A stretch of 64,000 nucleotides of DNA from Candidatus Binatia bacterium (GTDB lineage: Bacteria > Desulfobacterota > Binatia > HRBIN30): NCBI GenBank assembly GCA_937925685.1, contig CALAMI010000010.1:62001-126000 (forward strand), written 5' to 3'. Both the position numbers and the translations under genes were made by a program. The notes under the pieces were generated by a model. The model was not told the DNA's origin. It worked only from the letters and a program-made list of their open reading frames with translations, and did not search any database. Below, one piece after another: positions 34,529 through 43,903 of this stretch. Positions within the stretch are counted from its first letter, which is position 1. The number at the start of each line of letters is the position of its first letter.

Positions 34529-36016
34529 GTGCGTGACAGTCGACCGCCGCTAGGCAATGTCGTTCGCATCGACTCGGTGCTCATCGGCGGCCAATGGACC
34601 CCGGCCGATCGAGGCGTGTATCCGATCACAGATCCCGCCACTGAGGCTGTTGTGGGCTATGCCCCATACGCTAGCGCTGCACAGGTGCAAGAGGCGGTGG
34701 CAGCCGCTCGAGAGGCATTCGACGCTGGCTCTTGGCCACGGCTTCTCCCCTCCGAGCGGTCGAAGCTACTTCGCCAGGCGGCAGCAGCATTTCGAGTTCG
34801 CAGCGAAGATTTGGTTGACTTGGTGATCGCCGAAACAGGCGCCCTGCGTCCGGTGGCTGTCGCGCAGCAGATAGGCGCAGCCGTGGCTCGACTCGAGCGA
34901 TACGCAGAACTTGCCGCAGAATCTCCAGAAACAGCATTCCCCCCGCGCCCAAACAAGACTCAGCAAGGGGAACGGCTCGCTGCTGGAATCGCGGTGCGTG
35001 AGCCTGTCGGAGTGGTGGCCGCGATAACACCCTTCAACTTTCCCATGACGAATTGCGCTGGAAAGATCGGTCCAGCGTTGGCGTGTGGTAACACGGTTGT
35101 GGTCAAGCCATCTCCAGTCAACCCGCTTGCGGTGGCGGAAATGTGCCGAGTGATCGCAGCGGAGTTGCCTCCCGGGGTTCTGAACTTTGTCTGCGGACCT
35201 TATCCCGAAACCGGCGAAGCCTTATGCGCGGACCCTCGCGTAGACATGATTTCGTTTACCGGAAGCACGACTGTGGGAAGGGCCATTCAGGAGAAGGTGG
35301 CTCCTCAGATGAAACGAGTGCTGCTCGAGCTGGGAGGTAAGTCGGCGTGCATTGTTTTTGCGGACGCCGACCTGGACGCGGCACTTGCTGGGGCCATGCA
35401 AACGTGGACCTTTCATTGCGGCCAGATCTGTATCGCGGGCACGCGCCTTTTAATCGAACGCGGAATCTACCCGAGGTTCGTTGACGGTTTGGTCAACGCC
35501 GCCAAAGAACTTACTATTGGCGATCCACGGGATCCAGCAACGGTTGTCGGTCCTTTGGTGTCGGCTGCGCAGCGGCAGAGGGTGGAACACTGGATCGCCG
35601 TAGCGTTGCGCGACGGAGCCCGGGTAGCATGCGGCGGCAAGCGGCCACCACACTTGCCGAAGGGATTTTTCGTGGAGCCAACACTGTTGGTCGATGTCGA
35701 CAACCGGATGCCCGCGGCTCGCGAGGAGATTTTTGGCCCGGTGCTTGTGGCGATTCCCTTTGATCGCGAGGAAGACGCGGTGAATATCGCTAACGACTCG
35801 CCGTACGGCCTCTACGGGTATGTGTGGACGCGCGATATGGTGCGTGCCTTACGAGTGGCGAGAGCGTTGCGCACGGGTACAGTACAAATTAACGGAGCAC
35901 CGCCAAACCCCGAGGCTCCCTTTGGCGGCTTTAAACAAAGCGGAATAGGTCGAGATGGCGGGCGCTACGCCCTGAGCGCCTATTCGGAACTGAAGTACAT
36001 TGGCTGGACCCTGTGA
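34529..36016 (+). CDS. aldehyde dehydrogenase family protein
   Basis: 495 residues from a GTG that follows GAGAGGGGA. The NAD(P) site and active site are complete: ITPFNFPM, FTGSTTVGRAI, general base Glu in LLELGGKSA, nucleophile Cys in GQICIAGTR and EIFGPVL. It oxidises an aldehyde to the acid. It lies 13 nt after the monooxygenase gene and 25 nt before an alcohol dehydrogenase, suggesting an alcohol-aldehyde-acid route ending with the CoA ligases downstream. Confidence 0.95.
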   Translation: MRDSRPPLGNVVRIDSVLIGGQWTPADRGVYPITDPATEAVVGYAPYASAAQVQEAVAAAREAFDAGSWPRLLPSERSKLLRQAAAAFRVRSEDLVDLVIAETGALRPVAVAQQIGAAVARLERYAELAAESPETAFPPRPNKTQQGERLAAGIAVREPVGVVAAITPFNFPMTNCAGKIGPALACGNTVVVKPSPVNPLAVAEMCRVIAAELPPGVLNFVCGPYPETGEALCADPRVDMISFTGSTTVGRAIQEKVAPQMKRVLLELGGKSACIVFADADLDAALAGAMQTWTFHCGQICIAGTRLLIERGIYPRFVDGLVNAAKELTIGDPRDPATVVGPLVSAAQRQRVEHWIAVALRDGARVACGGKRPPHLPKGFFVEPTLLVDVDNRMPAAREEIFGPVLVAIPFDREEDAVNIANDSPYGLYGYVWTRDMVRALRVARALRTGTVQINGAPPNPEAPFGGFKQSGIGRDGGRYALSAYSELKYIGWTL

Positions 36017-36041
36017 GTGACAAGTGACTGGAAAGACTTGT

Positions 36042-37121
36042 ATGGTGCGCGTGGTTGCAGCAGTTCTGAAAAAGCCTGGGACGGCGGTGGAAATACGTGA
36101 GGTTGGGTTGCGCGATCCCGGCCCAGGGGAGGTGCGTGTCCGCGTCAAGGCGGCAGGACTTTGCCACTCCGACCTGAGCGTCATCGATGGCTCGATTCCC
36201 TATCCCATGCCCGTGATTTTAGGTCATGAGGGCGCTGGCATTGTGGAGGCGGTGGGCGTCGGGGTACGCAGCGTACGGGAGGGGGATCCCGTGATTATTT
36301 CGACTCTGGCGCACTGCGGACGCTGCGCTGCGTGCGAGTCCGGCAAACCAACCCAGTGCTGCAACGCCCCAAGTCCAAGAGAGTGTCGTCCCTTCGTTGT
36401 CGACGGAGAAGAGGCCTATCAGTTTGCCCATGCATCGGTGTTTGCGGAGGCCACTGTCGTTCGTGAAGAAGGTGCCATTCCCATCGACCCTGCTGTTCCA
36501 CTGGAGCGGGCCTGCTTGATTGGCTGTGGAATTGTTACTGGCTACGGGGCAGTGGTTAACCGGGCCAAAGTCGAAACGGGCGCGACCATGGCCGTTTTTG
36601 GTGCTGGTGGGATAGGCCTCAATTGCATTCAAGCCGGGGTGCTTACAGGGGCGAGCGTAATCGCAGCGGTGGATGTCGTGCCTCAGAAGCTGCATTGGGC
36701 CAAGGTCTTTGGCGCGACTCATGTGGTCGATGCAAGCAGAGAAGATCCAGTGCAAGCTATTCGCCAGATCTGCGGTGGCGTCGATTATGCCTTCGAGGCG
36801 GTTGGGGCAATTCCGGTAATCCAGCAAGCCTTGGAATCCCTTGCTCCGGGTGGTGTCCTGACGGTTGTTGGTGTGCCGCCCGTGGGCAGCCAGTTTTCGT
36901 TCGTTGTCCACCAGCTTTACCAAAACAAGGGTGTTCTCGGTTGCCGCTACGGGGCCGCCCGGCCGCGAGTGGACTTTCCTCTTCTCGGGCGGCTTTACTT
37001 AAACGGGCGGCTGAAAATTGACGAGTTGGTCACCAAAGAATACCGCCTCGACGAGTTTGCCGAGGCCCTCGCTGACCTCAAAGCCGGCGCGTTAGCCCGG
37101 GGGGTCTTCCGGTTCGATTGA
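36042..37121 (+). CDS. zinc-dependent alcohol dehydrogenase (MDR family)
   Basis: 359 residues from the ATG at 36042, 6 nt after GGAAAG; an upstream GTG at 36024 is less likely. Catalytic zinc ligands are in GLCHSD and LGHEGAGIVE; structural zinc cysteines are in HCGRCAACESGKPTQC. The Rossmann motif is GAGGIGL. The sequence resembles class III-like and NDMA-dependent alcohol dehydrogenases of actinobacteria. It should interconvert an alcohol and an aldehyde for the neighbouring aldehyde dehydrogenase. Confidence 0.94.
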   Translation: MVRVVAAVLKKPGTAVEIREVGLRDPGPGEVRVRVKAAGLCHSDLSVIDGSIPYPMPVILGHEGAGIVEAVGVGVRSVREGDPVIISTLAHCGRCAACESGKPTQCCNAPSPRECRPFVVDGEEAYQFAHASVFAEATVVREEGAIPIDPAVPLERACLIGCGIVTGYGAVVNRAKVETGATMAVFGAGGIGLNCIQAGVLTGASVIAAVDVVPQKLHWAKVFGATHVVDASREDPVQAIRQICGGVDYAFEAVGAIPVIQQALESLAPGGVLTVVGVPPVGSQFSFVVHQLYQNKGVLGCRYGAARPRVDFPLLGRLYLNGRLKIDELVTKEYRLDEFAEALADLKAGALARGVFRFD

Positions 37122-37165
37122 GCTAGTTCGCCAAAAGATAACTATGAAGGGAAAGGGAGGACGAC

Positions 37166-38236
37166 ATGGGCCGGTACGGCTACTACGTGATTGACGCTGA
37201 TGGTCACGGCGGTGATCTACCAAATTGGTGGGAGCGCTTGCCGAGCCAATACCGCGACAAGTGGGAGCAGCGAAGGGAACGCTTGCAAAAACATTTTGCT
37301 AATCTTCCAGGCGTTGGCGTACGTAAGACCCGAGGAACAGCCAAAATCGATAGCTTAGAGCGCGCAGGTATGACTGATCCGAAGGCTCGCCTGGAGGACA
37401 TGGACCTCGAGGGGATCGATCGCACGGTGATGTTTCCTGGGGGGGCTGGGGAGGAATGGGCTGGGCTCGACCGTGACTTTGCCATCGCGGTGTGCCGGAC
37501 CCTGAACGATGCGAGGGCCGAATTTCTCCAGTACAATCCACAGCGGCTCATGTCTGTGGCTAAACTGCCTATGATCGATCCAGAGGCTGCTGCTCAGGAG
37601 TTGCGGCGCTGCGTGACGCAGCACGGAATGGTCGGCATGGTGACGCCCCAACATATCCGGGAGAAAAATCTCGACCACCCGAGTTTGGACCCGATTTGGG
37701 CAGAAGCTGAACGCCTGGGTGTGGCCGTGTGTGTTCACGGAGGAGGCCAGGCGCTGGACCAAATTCCTATCGGAATCGACCGCTTCTCGACTCGGCTGGA
37801 AACCCATGCCTTTACTCACCCCGTGGGTCAAATGTTGGCGGTGATGAATTTTACGGTAGGTGGCATTCTGCACAAATTTCCGAAACTGCGAGTGGCCTTC
37901 CTGGAAGCCAACGTGGGTTGGCTGCCGTTTTGGTTGGAGAGACTCGACGAACACTGGGAACTCACACCGGAGCAAGCGCCCGTGATCGACCGCAAACCAA
38001 GTGAGTACTTCTTGTCCGGAAACTGCTTTATCGGCTGCGACCCAGACGAATCGACTATCCCTGCTGTGACCAACGCCCTCGGCGAGGATATCGTGGTCTA
38101 CGCCTCGGATTACTGTCACTGGGACTGCCGCTTCCCGGATACAGTAAAAATCATCGTGGAACGAAACGACTTATCTCGTTCTGCCAAGGAAAAGATCCTG
38201 TCGAAGAATCCAGCTCGGCTGTACAACTTGAACTGA
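37166..38236 (+). CDS. amidohydrolase family protein (PF04909-like)
   Basis: 356 residues, ATG 4 nt after GGAGGA. It has the amidohydrolase-2 features: an N-terminal metal site in YVIDADGHGG, a middle His in VCVHGGGQ, FLEANVGWLPFWLERLDEH and a late Asp in YASDYCHWD. The family includes decarboxylases and hydrolases of ring-cleavage and keto-acid products. A similar gene is at 51760-52833. It lies between the alcohol dehydrogenase and an isochorismatase-like gene, so a role in the same catabolic run is likely. Confidence 0.9.
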   Translation: MGRYGYYVIDADGHGGDLPNWWERLPSQYRDKWEQRRERLQKHFANLPGVGVRKTRGTAKIDSLERAGMTDPKARLEDMDLEGIDRTVMFPGGAGEEWAGLDRDFAIAVCRTLNDARAEFLQYNPQRLMSVAKLPMIDPEAAAQELRRCVTQHGMVGMVTPQHIREKNLDHPSLDPIWAEAERLGVAVCVHGGGQALDQIPIGIDRFSTRLETHAFTHPVGQMLAVMNFTVGGILHKFPKLRVAFLEANVGWLPFWLERLDEHWELTPEQAPVIDRKPSEYFLSGNCFIGCDPDESTIPAVTNALGEDIVVYASDYCHWDCRFPDTVKIIVERNDLSRSAKEKILSKNPARLYNLN

Positions 38237-38250
38237 GGCAGCGGACCACG

Positions 38251-38883
38251 ATGGTTCCCCCTCTTTCCGACCTGCTTGAACCGATACACAGCGCACTCTT
38301 GGTCATGGAGTGTCAACGGGCCATCTTAGATCCGGCGGGTGGTCGGTTCCGCCAACTTGCGGACGCTGTAGCGCAAAACGGGACAGTGGGAAAAATCCGG
38401 CGCCTGATCGACGCGGCACGGAAAAAGCGGATACCTGTGGTCTACTTGACTGCGTCGCGGCGCTCCGACCGTGCTGGCTCCTCCGCGAACTGCCCTCTAT
38501 TGGCTGCTGCCGATGATGGGGAAGCGATGAGTCCTGGGAGCGAAGGCCACGCGATGGTTCCTGGTCTTGAGCCCACGGCGAATGACTTCGTGGTCAACCG
38601 GATGCACGGAGTCTCCCCTTTTCACGGCACGGAACTGGACTCGTTGCTGCGCAACCTCGGGGTTCGGACTGTCGTCGCGGCCGGGGTCTCGGTGAACGTT
38701 GGAATCCTGGGGCTGGTCGTTGAGGCGGTGAACTGCGGCTACTACGTCGTCTTGCCACGGGATGCGGTTGCCGGGGTGCCGGAAAGCTACGTGGAGCAAG
38801 TGTTTAAGTTCACATTTCGTTGGCTTGCAACGATCTCGACGGTCGACGAGGTCGTGGAGCACTGGCTGCAAATAAGACCGTGA
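38251..38883 (+). CDS. isochorismatase-family protein with altered catalytic residues
   Basis: 210 residues. The cysteine hydrolase fold is evident from SALLVMECQRAILDP, KKRIPVVYLTA, NRMHGVSPFHGTELDSLLRNLG, TVVAAGVSVNVGI and EAVNCGYYVVLPRDAVAG. The usual Asp of the first strand reads Glu-Cys-Gln (MECQ), the Lys region reads RMHG, and the nucleophile Cys position reads Asn in GVSVNVGI. It may be inactive as a hydrolase or use other chemistry. It lies 14 nt after the amidohydrolase and 11 nt before the SDR gene. Confidence 0.85.
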   Translation: MVPPLSDLLEPIHSALLVMECQRAILDPAGGRFRQLADAVAQNGTVGKIRRLIDAARKKRIPVVYLTASRRSDRAGSSANCPLLAAADDGEAMSPGSEGHAMVPGLEPTANDFVVNRMHGVSPFHGTELDSLLRNLGVRTVVAAGVSVNVGILGLVVEAVNCGYYVVLPRDAVAGVPESYVEQVFKFTFRWLATISTVDEVVEHWLQIRP

Positions 38884-38894
38884 GGGAGGAGAGG

Positions 38895-39653
38895 TTGGAG
38901 CGCTTTGCCAACAAAGTTGTGTTTGTAACGGGCGCAGGCTCCGGGATAGGGCGGGCTACGGTAGAACGCTTTGCGAGAGAAGGGGCTCAAGTTGTTGGCG
39001 TCGACGTTGCTTCGGAGCGGCTCGCGGAAACGGAACGGTCAGTGGTGCAATTGGGCGGAAAGATACTGGCGCTCGAAGGCGATGTGACCAGTGAAGTAGC
39101 GGTTCGCCGCGTTGTGGATCAAGTTGTGGCCCGTTTCACGGCGATCGATGTTTTGGTGAATGCCGCGGGTATCGGCCGCGCAGTTCGCTTCGAGGAGCTC
39201 GCCTTTGTCGAATGGGAACAAATCCTACGGGTGAATTTGTCGGGTCCGTTTCTAGTCACCCGATCTGCTCTGCCCTTCATGTTAAACCGCCCCGGGGCAA
39301 ATATTGTCAATGTCTCCTCCATCGCTGGTCTACGTGGCCAAGCATACAATACAGCATATTGCGCTTCAAAAGCGGGACTTCTCAATTTCACTCGCTCGCT
39401 GGCTTTAGAGTTCGCAACCCGCGGTTTGCGAGCTAACTGCGTTTGCCCGGGAGGTGTTAAAACGCCTTTAGTGAAAAACTTCGTGCCCGATGCGGGTATG
39501 GAGTCCCACCTGTTGGCGTACGCCATGCCGCCGGTACCGGGAAAGTGGGGGAAACCAGAGGACGTTGCGGCCGCGATCGCCTTCCTGGCCAGTGACGAGG
39601 CGCGAATGATCAATGGTGCGGCTCTTGTCGTGGACTTCGGTGTCCTCGCCTGA
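38895..39653 (+). CDS. SDR family oxidoreductase
   Basis: 252 residues from a TTG at 38895, right after GGGAGGAG; this gives the usual short lead into LERFANKVVFVTG. The cofactor motif is TGAGSGIGR, the catalytic Ser is in VNVSSIAG, and YxxxK reads YCASK. CPGGVKTPL is the usual post-active-site loop. It is a NAD(P)-dependent alcohol/ketone oxidoreductase. The tight spacing with its neighbours (11 nt before, 12 nt after) places it in the operon. Confidence 0.93.
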   Translation: MERFANKVVFVTGAGSGIGRATVERFAREGAQVVGVDVASERLAETERSVVQLGGKILALEGDVTSEVAVRRVVDQVVARFTAIDVLVNAAGIGRAVRFEELAFVEWEQILRVNLSGPFLVTRSALPFMLNRPGANIVNVSSIAGLRGQAYNTAYCASKAGLLNFTRSLALEFATRGLRANCVCPGGVKTPLVKNFVPDAGMESHLLAYAMPPVPGKWGKPEDVAAAIAFLASDEARMINGAALVVDFGVLA

Positions 39654-39665
39654 GGAGTCCTAAAC

Positions 39666-41177
39666 ATGGAACTCATCACCGAACTGGTTGCCCGAAGGGC
39701 GCGAGAACAAGGAGACAAGGTCTTTCTCTATCACGAAGGGATGCCTTGCTCTTACAGCTTGTTTCATCGTTGGAGTAACCGCTTCGCGCACGTGTTGCTG
39801 GAGCTCGGGGTGGAGAAAGGCGACCGGGTGACCCTCGCTATGACCAATACCCTCGAGTACGTCGTGGCCGCATTCGGAATTTTGAAAGCCGGCGCGATTC
39901 TTCACCCGGTGAACCCAGCTTTGGGGGGTCGTGAGTTATCCTATTTATTGCGACATGCTCACCCGAAACTTGTGGTGACCGATGTGCAGAGCCTAAAGCG
40001 GATGGCCGCGCTCCAGTCGAAGGTGGAAGGAGGACTACGTTGGAGCTGCTTTGGCGAGGCGCCGGCTGCAGTCGACCTAAGGCCATTGGTGGAAGCGGCT
40101 TCCGAGGGCAGTGTCCCTGTCTCAATAGAACCAGAAGACGCCTCTACACTATTGTACACTTCGGGGACAACAGGGATCCCGAAAGGAGTATTGTTTCGGC
40201 ATCGTGCCACCGGAGCAGCGGGACAGCACTTTGTCGAGGTTCTTGGTATTCGGCCCGTGGACGTCATCTTGGCTGTTACTCCATTATTTCATGGCAACGC
40301 TTGGGGAGCAGTGGTTACAGCGCTCCAGGCTGGGGGCACAGTGGCGTTCCCCAAAGTGTTTTCTGCATCCCAGTTTTGGCCTCTGGTACACGCTGCGCGT
40401 GCGACGGTGTTGTACACCCTGGGTACGATCCTGGCGATCCTGTTGAACCAGCCTCCGAGCCCGCTCGAGCGGACCAGTCAGTTGCGCATAATTCTGGGTC
40501 TTGGAAGCGCCCCAATTCGGGAGCCGGTTCGGCAACGGTTTGGTGTTGATGACGTTGTCGAATGCTTCGGTTCGACCGACGCTGGGATTGTAACCATTCA
40601 GCCGGTTGGAGCAGCTTTGCGGCCAGGTTCGTGCGGAAAGCCCGTGCCTGGAGTGGAGGTTCGCATCGTAGATGAGGAGGGACGAACGCTGCCTCCACGT
40701 CAGGTAGGAGAGATTGCAGTGCGATCTCCTCACTGCCTAGCGGAGTACTTCCGTGATCCGGAGCAAACCCGCGCAGCGCTAAGGGAAGGGTGGTTTTTTA
40801 CGGGCGACTTGGGGTTCCTCGATGAGGATGGATGGCTCTACTTTGTCGATCGGAAGCGCGACGTAATTCGCCGCGGCGGGGAGAATGTTTCCAGTGTGTA
40901 CGTCGAAAAAGTCTTGCGGGAGCATCCGGCGGTAGCCGAAGTTGCCGTCATTGGAGTTCCCGACCCGATTCTCGGCCAGGAGATTAAGGCATTTGTCGTT
41001 CCCTCAGGACCGGTAACGGAAGACGAATTGCAAGCTTTCGCTGCACAGCGCCTAGCGAAGTTTCAAGTGCCTCGGTACTGGGAGTTTCGCACCACATTAC
41101 CAAAGACCGCGACGCAGCGAGTGGAAAAGTACAAACTGCGTGCGGAATGCGGACCACACCGGCCGATGCTCGGATAA
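39666..41177 (+). CDS. AMP-binding CoA ligase
   Basis: 503 residues. Adenylate-forming motifs are LLYTSGTTGIPKGVLF, GSTDAG, YFRDPEQTRAALREGWFFTGDLGFLD-type core, DRKRDVIRRGGENVSS and the catalytic Lys near the end (TATQRVEKYKL). The pattern, including RGGENVSSVYVEKVL, resembles CaiC/long-chain-type ligases rather than the FadD19-like pair in this window. It activates an unknown carboxylic acid. It lies 12 nt after the SDR gene. Confidence 0.93.
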   Translation: MELITELVARRAREQGDKVFLYHEGMPCSYSLFHRWSNRFAHVLLELGVEKGDRVTLAMTNTLEYVVAAFGILKAGAILHPVNPALGGRELSYLLRHAHPKLVVTDVQSLKRMAALQSKVEGGLRWSCFGEAPAAVDLRPLVEAASEGSVPVSIEPEDASTLLYTSGTTGIPKGVLFRHRATGAAGQHFVEVLGIRPVDVILAVTPLFHGNAWGAVVTALQAGGTVAFPKVFSASQFWPLVHAARATVLYTLGTILAILLNQPPSPLERTSQLRIILGLGSAPIREPVRQRFGVDDVVECFGSTDAGIVTIQPVGAALRPGSCGKPVPGVEVRIVDEEGRTLPPRQVGEIAVRSPHCLAEYFRDPEQTRAALREGWFFTGDLGFLDEDGWLYFVDRKRDVIRRGGENVSSVYVEKVLREHPAVAEVAVIGVPDPILGQEIKAFVVPSGPVTEDELQAFAAQRLAKFQVPRYWEFRTTLPKTATQRVEKYKLRAECGPHRPMLG

Positions 41178-41232
41178 AGCACCGTGGCCTCCGGCTTGAC
41201 ACCGGAACAGAGCAACGGAAAAGTAACTGGTA

Positions 41233-42897
41233 ATGAGTTTCACATTGCCGGAAATCCACGACCGAATTGCAGCCAGAATTCCTCAGCAAGACGCAATTGT
41301 CACGCCACACAAGCGGCTGCCTTGGAGTGAGTTCCTTCGTCGGTCGAAAAAGCTTGCATGGGTGCTGCATCGACGGGGGCTCGGGTGTTACCGCAGCCGG
41401 GCCGAGCTGCCTCCATGGGAGTCGGGACAAGACCACTTAGGAATTTATCTTTACAACTGTCCGGAATATTTAGAAGCGATGGCGGCAGCCTTTCGGGCTC
41501 GGGTGGCTCCATTTAACGTTAACTACCGCTACGTGGAGCAAGAACTGCTTTACCTGTTTCGCGACGCCCGCGTCCGGGCGATTGTGTACCATGCATCGTT
41601 TGCCCCGCGACTGGCCCATGTTTTGCCGCAGCTCCCTGACGTGGCGCTCCTGCTGCAAGTTGCCGACGGTAGCGAGGAGCCTTTGTTGCCTGGAGCGATA
41701 GATTACGAAGCTGCCTTGGCCGAAGCGCCAGACGATCCCCTGCCCCTTCAGCCTGACCCAAACGATTTGTACATTGTTTACACGGGAGGCACGACGGGCC
41801 ATCCGAAGGGCGTTTTGTGGCGTCAAGAGGACATTTTCTTTGCCGCCCTGGGTGGCCGAGTTCCCGGTGGCGCACCGGTTGGCTCGCTCGATGAATTACT
41901 CGAGCGGGTGCCGTATGGGGCCTTCATGAGACTTTTGCCGGCCCCCCCGTTTATGCACGGGGCCGGTCACTGGACGGCGTTTATGATTCTTCACCAAGGT
42001 GGCACCGTGGTCTTACCGAAGGAGGTGCGCCGCTTGGATCCCGACGATATTTGGCAGACCGTAGAGAGGGAAAGAGTCTTTTCCCTTTCCATTGTGGGCG
42101 ACGCGTTTGCCATCCCCCTGCTCGATCAATTGAAGCGAAGGGACTATGATCTGTCGTCGCTGCGCGTAATTGGCTCCGGGGGAGCATTGTTGTCTCCTTC
42201 GGTGAAGGCTGCGCTTCTGGAGAGACTGCCTGGCGTTACCGTGGTTGATGGCTTTGGCTCCTCGGAGACCGGTGCTCAGGGCGCCGCTGCGGCCGCAAAC
42301 GCAGCTGATGTACGACCACGCTTCCACATGGACTCGGACACGGTCTTGTTAGACGAACTTCGCCAACGAGTACTTAGACCGGACGAGCGGGAAGTTGGCT
42401 GGGTTGCACGCCGAGGATACATCCCCTTGGGGTATCTCGGGGACCGCGAGAAAACGGAGCGAACGTTCGTCACCGTTGACGCCGTGCGCTATGCGGTGCC
42501 TGGCGATCGCGCGTGCTACGGAGAGGACGGCTCGGTGATGGTCTTGGGGCGCGATTCCGTGTGTATCAACACTGGAGGGGAGAAAGTTTACGCTGAAGAA
42601 GTGGAGCAGGTGTTAAAAAAGCACCCAGCGGTTTACGACGTGGTCGTAACCGGTACTCCTAGCAAGCGGTGGGGGGAGCAAGTTGCGGCGGTGGTGTCTC
42701 TTCGGCCACAGACGCAAGTAAGCGCCGAGGAATTGCAGGAGTTTGCGGCTAGGGAACTCGCCCGTTACAAACTCCCTCGGGTCGTGGTTTTTGTTGACGC
42801 CGTGGTGCGGAGCCCGACGGGAAAGCCAGATTATCGTTGGGCACGTGAGATGGCGCGGAGCCATGTCGAGGCTGGAGAGAGCCAAGATGACGGTTAA
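41233..42897 (+). CDS. acyl-CoA synthetase, FadD19-like paralogue
   Basis: 554 residues. It is clearly a paralogue of the ligase at 27687-29372: both share WESGQDH, FNVNYRYVEQEL-type lines, EEPLLPGAIDYEA, YTGGTTGHPKGVLWRQED, GGEKVYAEEVEQVLKKHPAVYD and SPTGKPDYRWA. Here the ATP-binding loop, the hinge and the C-terminal Lys are intact. A specific extra stretch GAQGAAAAANAADVRPRF distinguishes it. It is the last intact catabolic gene of the rightward run and may act on a related, perhaps shorter, side-chain acid. Confidence 0.92.
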   Translation: MSFTLPEIHDRIAARIPQQDAIVTPHKRLPWSEFLRRSKKLAWVLHRRGLGCYRSRAELPPWESGQDHLGIYLYNCPEYLEAMAAAFRARVAPFNVNYRYVEQELLYLFRDARVRAIVYHASFAPRLAHVLPQLPDVALLLQVADGSEEPLLPGAIDYEAALAEAPDDPLPLQPDPNDLYIVYTGGTTGHPKGVLWRQEDIFFAALGGRVPGGAPVGSLDELLERVPYGAFMRLLPAPPFMHGAGHWTAFMILHQGGTVVLPKEVRRLDPDDIWQTVERERVFSLSIVGDAFAIPLLDQLKRRDYDLSSLRVIGSGGALLSPSVKAALLERLPGVTVVDGFGSSETGAQGAAAAANAADVRPRFHMDSDTVLLDELRQRVLRPDEREVGWVARRGYIPLGYLGDREKTERTFVTVDAVRYAVPGDRACYGEDGSVMVLGRDSVCINTGGEKVYAEEVEQVLKKHPAVYDVVVTGTPSKRWGEQVAAVVSLRPQTQVSAEELQEFAARELARYKLPRVVVFVDAVVRSPTGKPDYRWAREMARSHVEAGESQDDG

Positions 42898-43186
42898 GAT
42901 GCAACTGAGTTCGGCCCGGAATGGGCGCTGAGCGACTCGAGCGTTTGGCTCCCCCGTTTGACGGTTCTGTGGACTTTCGTTCTGCCTGGGCCGCCAATGG
43001 TTCAGACAAGCTGTTTAGGTCCTGCGTTGCTCCCCGAGAGGTTGACCTCGACGATTACAGCTCGTCTCAGTGGAAGTCGGAGAAATATCTTCAGCGCTCT
43101 ACAATGCTGTCTATCGTGTGACGAGCGCCTTGCTTCGCGTTCAAGCTACTGCGTTAATGCGGATGACAAGAGCTGGAGGAGCGCAT

Positions 43187-43900
43187 ATGTTAAGCTGTGG
43201 ATCAACACGAGGCGTGGTCGTTAGTATCGGCGCAATTGCACTCGTTGTCGGAGGGTGTGCGGCTTATGAAGGAGCCCCACGGACGGTGAAAGGTGCCGGA
43301 ATTGGTGCTGCAGCGGGGGCCGCCACAGGAGCAGCTGTGGGTGCTGTTGTGGGTGGCGGCAAGGCAGCCGGGAAAGGCGCCGCAATTGGCGCAGTGTTGG
43401 GAGCTCTTGGGGGTGGATTGATTGGCAATTACCTCGATCAGCAAGCGAAGGAGATGCAGGCGATTCTGGCGGAGCAAGACCGACTGCGACGGGAGCAAGA
43501 GCGCCTGGACATTGCGCTTTCGAGCGACGTCCTCTTCGCTTCTGGGAGTGCGAGTCTGCAGCCGGGGGCGCGTGAGAAAATTCGGCAGCTCGCTGGGGTG
43601 CTGAATCGTTATCCCCGTACTACAGTGCAAGTGGTTGGTCATACCGACAATCGGGGTTCGGAGGCAGCCAACCTGGAGCTGTCGCGGCGACGAGCGCAGG
43701 CAGTGGCTGAGGAGTTGGTTCTCGCGGGTGTGTCGAGTACGCGGATCACGACTTTTGGCCGGGGAGCATCGAGTCCAGTGGCAGGCAATGACACACCAGA
43801 GGGGCGCGCGATGAACCGCCGCGTCGAGATCATTATCCAGCCCGACGAAGGACTTCGACGGGAACAGGGACAAGGCGACTCATACGAAGAGCCGCGTTGA
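43187..43900 (+). CDS. OmpA family lipoprotein with glycine zipper
   Basis: 237 residues from the ATG at 43187, 5 nt after GGAGGAG; longer in-frame starts have no ribosome site. The signal peptide ends in a probable lipobox (VVGGC). A glycine-zipper follows (GIGAAAGAATGAAVGAVVGG and GAVLGALGGGLIG), then a short coiled stretch, then the OmpA C-terminal peptidoglycan-binding domain with VLFASGSASLQPGA, VVGHTDNRGSEAAN and LSRRRAQAV and the end NRRVEIII. It probably anchors the outer membrane to peptidoglycan. It precedes a broken CoA-ligase gene by 3 nt. Confidence 0.92.
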   Translation: MLSCGSTRGVVVSIGAIALVVGGCAAYEGAPRTVKGAGIGAAAGAATGAAVGAVVGGGKAAGKGAAIGAVLGALGGGLIGNYLDQQAKEMQAILAEQDRLRREQERLDIALSSDVLFASGSASLQPGAREKIRQLAGVLNRYPRTTVQVVGHTDNRGSEAANLELSRRRAQAVAEELVLAGVSSTRITTFGRGASSPVAGNDTPEGRAMNRRVEIIIQPDEGLRREQGQGDSYEEPR

Positions 43901-43903
43901 ACG

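Noticed and set aside
37355-38119. 254-codon open frame antisense to the amidohydrolase gene
   Set aside because: It lies wholly inside a gene with clear motifs on the other strand and has no ribosome site.
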